The notes under the pieces: model-generated
What the model was told of the DNA's origin: nothing
What the model saw: only the letters and a program-made list of their open reading frames with translations
The model's database searches: none
Program-made: the position numbers and the translations under genes
From: CAZNYN01 sp964577295
GTDB lineage: Bacteria > Synergistota > Synergistia > Synergistales > Synergistaceae
Reading direction: 5' to 3'
NCBI GenBank assembly: GCA_964577295.1
Contig: CAZNYN010000075.1
Span: 1-5,588 of the forward strand
Length of the DNA stretch: 5,588 nucleotides
Shown here: one piece after another, positions 1 through 5,398 of the stretch
Layout of the letters: the number at the start of each line of letters is the position of its first letter
Numbering within the stretch: position 1 is the stretch's first letter

Positions 1-52
1 CTCTCTCAAGTTCGGGAGGATATATGTGAACGTGGGAATCTATAATTTTCAT
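1..52 (-). CDS. Amidohydrolase-superfamily metal-dependent hydrolase, N-terminal fragment (runs off the left edge)
   Basis: Only the first 17 codons lie in the window; they read MKIIDSHVHIYPPELER. The hydrophobic strand followed by D-S-H-V-H is the classic opening of amidohydrolase-2/TatD-like TIM-barrel enzymes, where the two histidines (residues 7 and 9) bind the active-site metal; a following 'hYPPE' stretch is common in the amidohydrolase-2 group. The ATG lies four bases after the TAG stop of the upstream secreted-protein gene, and the likely ribosome site (AGGA in TAGGAAAATG) overlaps that stop codon, so the two genes are probably co-transcribed and translationally coupled. Substrate cannot be told from the fragment. 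It is too short for standard gene callers on this window alone. The family call rests on one motif plus the clean start context. Confidence 0.72.
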   Translation of the reverse strand, partial: MKIIDSHVHIYPPELER

Positions 53-56
53 TTTC

Positions 57-770
57 CTACTTGGAAGGAAGCCTCTTTGTCGCATTCTCAAGTACATTGC
101 AGACATGAGTTGTCAAAGAAGGACGTGTTACAAACAGAGAATCGCCCGTCGCGGCATATACGGAAGAACCGTATATGAGAGTGCTGTTCTTCGCATCGCG
201 CAGCTCCATTTTGACGGCAGCTATTGATACTTCTTCGTCCCATGCGGGGCGTACATTTTTATACTGGTAAGGAACTGAAACCTCTTCCAGTCTTCCGTTT
301 ATCCATACATTCTGAGTTCTGTAGCGTGTTTCCCAAGTTATCTCCTCGGGATGTCTTATTACCTTTATTTCGCACTTTGTAACCGTGGCAGTAAGCACCG
401 CGCTCACATATTCGGACGCGAGGGAGAGAGCTTTCTCCGCTGTCTTTGTAGGGCTCAGCTTATCGGGGCTTGCGGCGCCCTTGACATAATTATCACGCTC
501 AACAACATCCTCGGGGCTCTTCTGGAGAAAGGGGAACTTCTTGTTTACTGTAGGAGATGTGAGGTCTTTCCACTTCTGAGATATTTTCTCATCAAAGAAA
601 GCCTCTGACTCCGGCTTCTTCACATCAAACATTACTGGCATTACAAGTACCGTTTTTATTGACGTTACATCATAATCCCTATTACGAAATTCCTCTGCTT
701 CGGGTTTTGCTAAAGCGGGAAGAGCCGCAGCAAGGATAAAAAGTATTGCAAGACACAAAAGTTTTTTCAT
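57..770 (-). CDS. Secreted (periplasmic) protein of unknown function
   Basis: A 237-residue protein with a clear Sec signal peptide: positively charged MKK, a hydrophobic core at residues 4-18, and an A-L-A site at 19-21, so cleavage is expected before K22. There is no lipobox cysteine, so it is not an obvious lipoprotein. The mature part starts with a beta-strand-like stretch after an S-I-K motif (residues 37-49, TVLVMPVMF) and ends with an alternating segment at 178-207 (EEVSIAAVKMELRDA, then LIYGSSVYAA). This layout recalls periplasmic proteins of the DUF4136/CsgG-like kind, in which a sheet domain makes up most of the chain; that is a resemblance only. Two cysteines remain in the mature part (133 and 224). 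The ATG at 768-770 has an AGGAGG site (778-783) seven bases upstream. The amidohydrolase gene follows after four bases, suggesting an operon. I do not recognise a function. Confidence 0.85.
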   Translation of the reverse strand: MKKLLCLAILFILAAALPALAKPEAEEFRNRDYDVTSIKTVLVMPVMFDVKKPESEAFFDEKISQKWKDLTSPTVNKKFPFLQKSPEDVVERDNYVKGAASPDKLSPTKTAEKALSLASEYVSAVLTATVTKCEIKVIRHPEEITWETRYRTQNVWINGRLEEVSVPYQYKNVRPAWDEEVSIAAVKMELRDAKNSTLIYGSSVYAATGDSLFVTRPSLTTHVCNVLENATKRLPSK

Positions 771-814
771 AAAATTGCCTCCTATAAAATATTGGCAGAA
801 ACTCGACCATATTT

Positions 815-844
815 ATTTTAACTCATGAGAGGCATAATATACAA
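815..844 (-). promoter_or_regulatory. Candidate sigma-70-type promoter for the secreted-protein operon
   Basis: Reading leftward, TTGTAT (839-844) and TAAAAT (815-820) are separated by 18 bases; the -10 matches consensus at five of six positions and the -35 at three. Transcription would start near 808, giving a leader of about 38 bases to the ATG at 770. An eight-base palindrome CTCATGAG (822-829) sits in the spacer and could be a protein site. The call is from consensus matching alone. Confidence 0.3.
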
Positions 845-931
845 TCCGTTATGTGCGCAATCGTATGGTTTGTAGTATCATTGGCAGATATTCCGCTTTT
901 TTACTTTTGGCGGATGCTATGAGAAAGTGAT

Positions 932-1627
932 GTGATCTTCTTGATTGATAAAAAGAACTTCATAAACACCGCAAATTTTAAAAAGCTCATATGCTACACG
1001 GCGGGACTTATGCTCATCGCAGTCGGCATAAACGTCTCCAAAGCGGGAGGGCTCGGCATATCACCGGCAAGCTCCGTTCCTTACGCTCTTGAGACAATAT
1101 GGGGAATAGAGCTGGGTCAGGCAACAAGAATTGTAAACGTATTTTTAATAGCCCTCCAAATAGTGCTGCTGCGCAAAAGGTATAAAATGATACAGCTGTT
1201 GCAGTTTCTCACCATCTTCGTACTCAGCGTCTTTATAACATACACATCGAGAAACTATCCCCTGCTCTCGTGGCTGCCGAACCCTGCAAACTACGCTGCG
1301 GCGCTCGCATACACCATTTTCAGCTCCGTTGTTATAGGTGTTGGAGTCAGCCTGTACCTCATCCCTAAGTGGATACCAATGCCGCCCGAAGGCCTGGCCG
1401 TCACACTCACTCAGCTTGGACAGGGCAAAATGCCCATTCACAATGCCAAAAACTGCGTGGATATATCCCTCGTCATAATAGCCATAGCTCTGTCACTGGC
1501 GATGCAGGGGAAAGTCAGCGCGGTGCGCGAGGGCACTGTCATAATTGCTCTGCTTGTGGGACGCTTCGTAGGAATAGGAAACAAAATTTACAAAGAAAAA
1601 ATTCTGAACTGGATAGGAGAAAAATAA
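932..1627 (+). CDS. YczE/YyaS/YitT-family integral membrane protein
   Basis: A 231-residue, very hydrophobic protein with about six membrane segments (near residues 20-36, 65-80, 87-104, 121-144, 177-191 and 200-216). The motif GGLGISPASSVPYAL (39-53) between the first two helices, P-P-E-G-L-A (151-156) after the fourth, and E-G-T-V-I-I-A-L-L-V-G (200-210) near the end match the pattern I know for the YczE-like branch of this family; length is close to YczE (about 215). Family members have no firmly known transport substrate. The start is weak: the GTG at 932 is the first in-frame start after a TGA, with only GAGAAAG (921-927) upstream. A TTG at 941, preceded by GTGATC, is a possible alternative; the next ATG (1010) would cut into the first helix. 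The gene stands alone, divergent from the secreted-protein gene and convergent with ade, and ends at a shared terminator. Confidence 0.82.
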   Translation: MIFLIDKKNFINTANFKKLICYTAGLMLIAVGINVSKAGGLGISPASSVPYALETIWGIELGQATRIVNVFLIALQIVLLRKRYKMIQLLQFLTIFVLSVFITYTSRNYPLLSWLPNPANYAAALAYTIFSSVVIGVGVSLYLIPKWIPMPPEGLAVTLTQLGQGKMPIHNAKNCVDISLVIIAIALSLAMQGKVSAVREGTVIIALLVGRFVGIGNKIYKEKILNWIGEK

Positions 1628-1641
1628 TTTTCCAATAACAA

Positions 1642-1680
1642 AAAAACCTGCCGCAAAAAACTTAAAAGCGGCAGGTTTTT
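1642..1680. terminator. Bidirectional intrinsic terminator between the membrane-protein gene and ade
   Basis: A perfect inverted repeat, CCTGCCGC (1647-1654) and GCGGCAGG (1668-1675), is flanked by six A on the left and five T on the right, so the A/T tails extend the stem to 13 pairs around a loop of 13 bases. On either strand the GC stem is followed by a T run. It lies 14 bases after the stop of the rightward gene and 28 bases beyond the stop of the leftward ade, so it can end transcripts from both. Confidence 0.92.
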
Positions 1681-1708
1681 ATATATGCTCGGCAGTTAGA
1701 AAGAGCGC

Positions 1709-3439
1709 TTAATCTTTTACAAAGAGCGGAAGTGCGCCGGACAAAATGTCGCAGTACCCCTGATCCGTGAGCTTCAGCTCCGGTATCACGGAAAGAGATA
1801 GGAAAGCAAGCTGCATAAATGCGTGGCTGTTTGTACAGCCCAGAGCGTCCCTTGCCTCGGAGAGAGGATGAATCTTTTCGCGCAGCTCCTCCAGCGGCAG
1901 AAGGCTCATAAGCCCTCCGACAGGCAGCTCAAGACTTGCCAAAACCTTCTCTCCGTCGGCTACGACAATGCCGCCGCCCATATCTGCGAGAGCTTTAAGA
2001 GCAGTCGCCATAGATATATCGTCCATGCCTGCGCAGGAGAAATTATGAGCGTCATGGGCAATGGAAGATGCGACAGCTCCCCTCACAAGTCCGAAATCCT
2101 TCAAAAATCCCACAGCAGTGCGCCCCGTGCCGCGGTTCTTCTCGACAACAGCAAACTTCGCCATGCCGCGCTCCGCATCGGCAGAAGCATAGCCGCCCTC
2201 ATTTTTGGGCTCAAGCAGCAGAGTCTTTGTGCTCACCTGCCCAGGCACAACTCCTATCACATTCATCTTTGACACACCGTTCGGTATCAAAACTTTCAGC
2301 TCATCGACAGTGGGGGTCACAGTCTTTTTTGCGATTCCGGGGAGAGGCGACAAGACAGACGGAGTTATCTTCTCCGTCACAACTCCGTTTTCCGCGGCAA
2401 GACGTCCGTTCTTCCATACCTTCTTAACGGAACAATTCTCAAGATTATCTACAAGCACAATATCCGCAATGCGTCCCGGCGCTATAGCTCCCCTGTCATA
2501 AAGCCGGAAATATTCGGCAGTCGAAAGAGTCACCATTCGCAGAGCCGCAAGAGGATCTACGCCTTCGGCGATAAGCTCTCTGATACATCCGTCAAGATGA
2601 CCGCGCTCATGCATGAAATCCGGCGAAATATCATCGCTCACAGCCATACAGCGCGAAGCAAGGTACTTATCCCTGCGCACTATCGGTGCCAAAGTCTTTA
2701 GATTTCTTGCGGTAGCTCCCTGTCTTATCATTATGTACATGCCGCGCCGCAGCTTCTCCATAGCCTCTTCTTCGGTCGAGCACTCATGGTCTGACGTCGC
2801 GCCTCCCATAACATAAGCGGCAAGAGTTCCCTCGGTAACGCCCGGAGCATGTCCCGTTATCACTCTGCCCTCTGCCGCTTTGAGCTTCGCCCACACGGAG
2901 CAGTCTCCCAAAAAGACGCCAGGAAAATTCATCATCTCGCCTAAGTGAGTACAAGTCCCCTCGTCAAAAAGCTCCTTTATATCCTCAGCATCAAGCTCCT
3001 CAAAAGGTGTCTCATAAGGAGAGGCAGGAACGCAGGATGGAGCTCCGAAATACATATCCACGGGAAGCCCGCGGCTCTCGCGCTCCATAAAGCGTATGCC
3101 CTCCATGCCGCAGGTGTTTGCTATCTCGTGCGGGTCGGGCATAATTGTAGTAGTTCCGAGAGGTGAAATAGCGGCGGCAAGATTCCTGGGCACCATAAAA
3201 GTACTCTCTATATGCATGTGTCCCTCTATAAAACCCGGAACAAGAGTAGATCCAGTACAGTCCACACGCTCCTTAGCCTCAAAGCCGTGCCCGACGCCCA
3301 CTATAATTCCGTCCTTCACCGCTACATCTGCATCCTCATACTCCATAGTAAAAACATTGGCAACACGCGCCCCAAAAAGCAAAAGGTCGCAAGGCTCGGA
3401 TTTCATAGCAGATCTAAGAAGTTCCTTCAAAACAATCAC
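1709..3439 (-). CDS. ade: Adenine deaminase (EC 3.5.4.2)
   Basis: Hydrolyses adenine to hypoxanthine and ammonia in the cytoplasm, feeding purine salvage or breakdown. The 576-residue length matches bacterial Ade/AdeC enzymes (about 577-590). Motifs appear in the expected order: G-H-M-H-I-E-S-T (metal histidines 74 and 76), P-D-P-H-E (101-105), G-E-M-M-N (glutamate 168), G-H-A-P-G (histidine 197), S-D-H-E (histidine 218) and V-S-D-D (aspartate 269). A second small sheet segment follows at D-R-G-A-I-A-P-G-R-I-A-D-I-V (315-328). The C-terminal domain specific to this family is present, with H-D-A-H-N (462-466) and the G-G-G-I-V-V segment (488-493). All key residues are kept, so the enzyme should be active. 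The start is uncertain: the GTG at 3437-3439 has no ribosome site, while a TTG three codons in (3428-3430) has one. It appears to be a single-gene unit with its own promoter and terminator. Confidence 0.97.
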   Translation of the reverse strand: MIVLKELLRSAMKSEPCDLLLFGARVANVFTMEYEDADVAVKDGIIVGVGHGFEAKERVDCTGSTLVPGFIEGHMHIESTFMVPRNLAAAISPLGTTTIMPDPHEIANTCGMEGIRFMERESRGLPVDMYFGAPSCVPASPYETPFEELDAEDIKELFDEGTCTHLGEMMNFPGVFLGDCSVWAKLKAAEGRVITGHAPGVTEGTLAAYVMGGATSDHECSTEEEAMEKLRRGMYIMIRQGATARNLKTLAPIVRRDKYLASRCMAVSDDISPDFMHERGHLDGCIRELIAEGVDPLAALRMVTLSTAEYFRLYDRGAIAPGRIADIVLVDNLENCSVKKVWKNGRLAAENGVVTEKITPSVLSPLPGIAKKTVTPTVDELKVLIPNGVSKMNVIGVVPGQVSTKTLLLEPKNEGGYASADAERGMAKFAVVEKNRGTGRTAVGFLKDFGLVRGAVASSIAHDAHNFSCAGMDDISMATALKALADMGGGIVVADGEKVLASLELPVGGLMSLLPLEELREKIHPLSEARDALGCTNSHAFMQLAFLSLSVIPELKLTDQGYCDILSGALPLFVKD

Positions 3440-3442
3440 CCC
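3435..3442 (-). promoter_or_regulatory. Ribosome-binding site that favours a TTG start for ade
   Basis: Read leftward the bases are GGGGTGAT, seven of eight matching GAGGTGAT, the extended complement of the 16S rRNA 3' end. The G run ends eight bases before the TTG at 3428-3430, which is ideal spacing, whereas the GTG at 3437-3439 lies inside this element and could not use it. If right, the protein is 573 residues and begins M-K-E-L-L. Confidence 0.5.
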
Positions 3443-3455
3443 GCATCACAAATTC

Positions 3456-3485
3456 GGCTCGGCAAAAACAGAACCGCGGCGAGCC
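3456..3485 (-). promoter_or_regulatory. Hairpin in the ade leader
   Basis: GGCTCG and CGAGCC (3456-3461 with 3480-3485) pair perfectly; two further G-C pairs form inside after a two-base bulge, leaving a loop of 12 bases. In the leftward transcript the stem begins about five bases from the predicted start point and ends 13 bases before the ribosome site. No T run follows the stem directly, so it is not a standard terminator. It may protect the 5' end or modulate translation; this role is inference. Confidence 0.4.
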
Positions 3486-3496
3486 TCAGTTGTTTT

Positions 3497-3525
3497 ATCA
3501 TAAACTAATATTAGAGTTACCACAA
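3497..3525 (-). promoter_or_regulatory. Candidate promoter for ade
   Basis: Reading leftward, TTGTGG (3520-3525) and TATGAT (3497-3502) are 17 bases apart. The -10 matches consensus at five of six positions and the -35 at three, with the TTG core kept. The start would fall near 3490, giving a leader of about 50-60 bases. I looked for purine-riboswitch core sequence between here and the start codon and saw none. Confidence 0.45.
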
Positions 3526-3596
3526 TGTTAAAGTTACTCTGTATGATAGCTTCTTCAGTGAAACGGATTTTCCGGATATTCGCCTTTTTAGTATTT

Positions 3597-4121
3597 TTAG
3601 TAAGACTTTACGATGCGCGGGGCAGATTCCGCATTATCCTTGCAGTATATAGAACTGTCTTTGATAGCGGCGGTGCCCTCATAAATATAGTAGTACGGAT
3701 AATTTGAACTTGCATTGGGATAATACATCAATGTCAGGTGACTATTAACATCATAAGCGACAGAAAAAGTCTTTGCAGATAAACTCGTGTCAAAAGCCGC
3801 AGCCATGCTCTTCGCAAGAGCTTTCTTCTGCGCATCGGACATAACCGGAGTTCCATAACGCCTCACTGTTACAGTGCCCTTGTTTACTTGTATGAAAAGC
3901 TGTGTTTTATCACTGATGCTGCTCTCCGCAAGCACCAGCATCGTCGCTTTCTTTATAACCGTCATATCGTTAATCGCTCGCGTATCTTCAGCCTTGCGTG
4001 TAACAGATCCTGAGGCTGCAAGCATCAGCCCTGCCAATACCCCGATAATGATTATCACAATGAGAGTTTCAACAAGAGTGAAAGCCCCTCTGCCAATCTT
4101 ATTGTACTTCGGTTTTTTCAT
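3597..4121 (-). CDS. Type IV pilin / type II secretion pseudopilin-like protein with prepilin N-terminus
   Basis: The N-terminus has a short positively charged leader ending R-G-A, then F-T-L-V-E-T-L-I-V, the prepilin peptidase signature: cleavage is expected between A and F, with the conserved glutamate at mature position 5. The next roughly 24 residues form the single hydrophobic helix that anchors and assembles pilins. The rest is a 130-residue domain with polar, strand-like segments and a tyrosine-rich stretch (Y-P-Y-Y-Y-I-Y) near the end; one cysteine, so no disulfide within the chain. Two ATGs are possible: the one at 4125-4127 lies one base from AAAGGGGAG (4129-4137), too close, while the one at 4119-4121 is seven bases away, so I take the latter (174 residues). 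No other pilus or secretion genes are beside it, so it is an orphan minor (pseudo)pilin here; its system cannot be named. Confidence 0.85.
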   Translation of the reverse strand: MKKPKYNKIGRGAFTLVETLIVIIIIGVLAGLMLAASGSVTRKAEDTRAINDMTVIKKATMLVLAESSISDKTQLFIQVNKGTVTVRRYGTPVMSDAQKKALAKSMAAAFDTSLSAKTFSVAYDVNSHLTLMYYPNASSNYPYYYIYEGTAAIKDSSIYCKDNAESAPRIVKSY

Positions 4122-4165
4122 GCGCATACTCCCCTTTAAAAAATATCCTTCAAAAATAAAGAGAT

Positions 4166-4197
4166 ATTATATATTTCATCCGGCGCAAATACTGCAA
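4166..4197 (-). promoter_or_regulatory. Candidate promoter for the pilin-like gene
   Basis: Reading leftward, a perfect TATAAT occurs at 4166-4171, overlapping TATATA at 4168-4173. The best -35 candidate is TTGCAG (4192-4197), 18 bases before TATATA or 20 before TATAAT. Start would fall near 4160, with a leader of about 35 bases. The -10 is strong, the -35 moderate. Confidence 0.4.
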
Positions 4198-4245
4198 TCA
4201 TCAGCATTTCAAAAACACGGTACATACCACAGTTCGCGCCCGCCC

Positions 4246-4530
4246 CTAACTCCTTATCCACTTATCATTGAACCTGTCACGAAACTCCTCCCTCACATCT
4301 TCGAATCTTGTTAACCCCTCGTTCTTCATATGATTTGAAAATGCAACGCCGTTTTCTGCTGCAAGAGCAGACCAGAAATATTGAACCATCTTCTCTGCCG
4401 TCAGCTTATTCATTCTGCCAATAGTCAAGTTGACACCGCTTTTAATCTTGCCCGAAACTTCCTTTGAATCTAATATCGAGTCAAAAACCCTTTCATGGAG
4501 AAAATACATCAACTTTTCTTCTTTTGTCAC
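4246..4530 (-). CDS. Small conserved-looking cytosolic protein of unknown function (94 residues)
   Basis: The protein is short, charged and probably all-helical, with no signal peptide or membrane segment. It opens V-T-K-E-E-K-L-M-Y-F-L-H-E-R-V-F-D and ends F-E-D-V-R-E-E-F-R-D-R-F-N-D-K-W; the middle holds L-T-I-G-R-M-N (35-41) and M-V-Q-Y-F-W-S-A-L (48-56). The regular aromatic and charged pattern looks like a real conserved protein, and I have a faint memory of similar unnamed proteins of about 95 residues in other anaerobes, but cannot name a family. The GTG at 4528-4530 is chosen because AAGGAGG (4539-4545) lies eight bases upstream; an in-frame ATG at 4612-4614 adds 28 residues but has no ribosome site. 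It is divergent from the decayed gene at 4803 and could share regulation with it. The stop is 119 bases before the pilin-like gene's reading frame. Confidence 0.75.
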   Translation of the reverse strand: MTKEEKLMYFLHERVFDSILDSKEVSGKIKSGVNLTIGRMNKLTAEKMVQYFWSALAAENGVAFSNHMKNEGLTRFEDVREEFRDRFNDKWIRS

Positions 4531-4538
4531 TTGCAAGC

Positions 4539-4545
4539 CCTCCTT
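4539..4545 (-). promoter_or_regulatory. Ribosome-binding site fixing the GTG start at 4530
   Basis: Reading leftward the bases are AAGGAGG, a full match to the anti-Shine-Dalgarno complement, eight bases before GTG (4528-4530). A TTG between them is only two bases away and therefore unlikely. This site argues against the longer ATG-initiated reading from 4614. Confidence 0.8.
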
Positions 4546-4650
4546 TTCAAAATATCCATATTTAACACAAATAAATATGCTACTATTGAGAGTTTTATAC
4601 TTATCATCAGACATCCATATATATAATAATGATGCGTTCCCATTGATTTT

Positions 4651-4659
4651 AGTATAACA
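4651..4659 (-). promoter_or_regulatory. Candidate extended -10 promoter for the 94-residue protein gene
   Basis: Reading leftward the sequence is TGTTATACT: a TGn extension followed by TATACT, five of six matching consensus. No good -35 lies at 16-18 bases, which extended -10 promoters can tolerate. The start would be near 4644, leaving an A+T-rich leader of about 114 bases, long for such a small gene. Confidence 0.35.
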
Positions 4660-4710
4660 TATTTAAACTTGCAACATTTTAACAGCACACAATGAAATAA
4701 CAGTCTTTAC

Positions 4711-4733
4711 ACTTTATCATAAAAATGATAAGT
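4711..4733. promoter_or_regulatory. Palindrome in the divergent intergenic gap, operator-like
   Basis: TTATCAT (4714-4720) and ATGATAA (4725-4731) are perfect inverted repeats around AAAA; skipping one T extends the pairing to A-C / G-T on the outside (4711-4733). It lies in the 272-base gap between the divergent starts at 4530 and 4803, close to a weak -35-like TTTACA (4706-4711). No T run follows, so it is not a terminator. The position suits a dimeric repressor site; no regulator is encoded in view. Confidence 0.4.
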
Positions 4734-4802
4734 TCAGATTGCTCAAAAATAAACAGAAAACATGCACACACTCACCATTCTAATATATTGGAAGTAACAT
4801 AA

Positions 4803-5398
4803 ATGACCGAAGATATCAGGAACCACACACTTGAAGATGTACGGGCTATGTACAAGGACTACCTGAATGCACAAGGTTTATCACAAAGAACCGTAACAAC
4901 ATCATATAATACAGCGTTTTATCTTTGGAGAAATCGTGGTCCGGAGTTATTTTGGAATATCGTTTTTGCGGAGGATTTTGAGGTACACGGTAAAAGATAC
5001 TTACTGAACTTTTAAAATTAAATTCAACAGGAAATATCTATGCAAACGTCAAAGGCTATATGTCACACCTGTGAAAATTTAGACAATTCATTCAAAACAA
5101 AGAAAAAACGGCTGCTTCTTTCACCTCCGCAAAACCAACGGAGGAATATTCTCATCCTAACCTGAATGTGAAGACAGACAACACAGAAAGCAACATCTAC
5201 AGAAAAAAGAGTAAACGTGGACTTTCCACGCCGACACCGACAGAAGTGGAGTATTACCTCGAACTTTGGAACACACTCGAAGATTACCATTTTCAGGAAG
5301 ATGCTCTCGACAGATTATTTTTTACTCTATGCCCCGAAAATAACAATATCGAGGAAAAGCCCAAAACTCATTACCCCGTAGATCAAATTTCTCCATAA
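4803..5398 (+). pseudogene. Decayed gene: frameshift, in-frame stop and missing 3' end; N-terminus looks like a core-binding (integrase-type) helical domain
   Basis: The ATG at 4803 has GGAAG (4790-4794) eight bases upstream. The first frame reads about 63 sensible codons, then ends at TAA 5013-5015. From about 4994 sense continues in another frame (K-I-L-T-E-L-L-K-L-N-S-T-G-N), which is broken by TGA at 5072-5074 and then continues in the same frame (K-F-R-Q-F) to TAA at 5396-5398. Restoring one A in the AAAA run at 4992-4995 and reading the TGA as CGA gives one chain of about 198 residues. The pieces Y-L-N-A-Q-G-L-S-Q-R-T-V and G-Y-M-S-H-L-x-K-F-R-Q-F recall the N-terminal DNA-binding domain of tyrosine recombinases, but there is no catalytic domain. 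From memory, related intact proteins continue well past P-E-N-N-N-I-E; here the reading diverges after about 5350 and stops. The region is A+T-rich compared with ade. Pseudogene status is firm; family is not. Confidence 0.75.

Noticed and set aside
351..608. Open frame of 85 codons on the + strand inside the secreted-protein gene
   Set aside because: It lies wholly antisense to a gene with a signal peptide and a good ribosome site, has no ribosome site of its own, and its translation resembles no protein I know.
1823..3508. Several + strand open frames antisense to ade (1823-2272, 2068-2427, 2205-2501, 3096-3503 and others)
   Set aside because: Adenine deaminase is certain on the opposite strand; these overlap each other and are shadows of its codon bias.
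3440..3530. Purine riboswitch upstream of ade
   Set aside because: I looked for the paired core with its conserved loop bases and found only a simple GC hairpin; the predicted leader of 50-60 bases is also too short.
3540..3596. Possible terminator after the pilin-like gene (CGGA-TTT-TCCG)
   Set aside because: Four-pair stem with no T run after it on the transcribed strand.
4200..4245. Possible terminator after the 94-residue gene (GGTATGTACC followed by GTGTTTTT, leftward)
   Set aside because: Only four strict base pairs around a two-base loop; too weak to claim.
4531..4614. Longer ATG-initiated form of the 94-residue protein
   Set aside because: The ATG at 4612-4614 has no ribosome site, while the GTG at 4528-4530 has an ideal one.
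4990..5075. Programmed frameshift or selenocysteine at the AAAA run and TGA
   Set aside because: No slippery heptamer with a downstream stem and no SECIS-like hairpin after the TGA are visible, and the 3' end is also damaged, so plain decay is simpler.
5063..5290. 75-codon open frame on the - strand across the decayed gene
   Set aside because: Cysteine-, arginine- and phenylalanine-rich nonsense-like translation, no ribosome site; it is the shadow of the repaired + strand reading.
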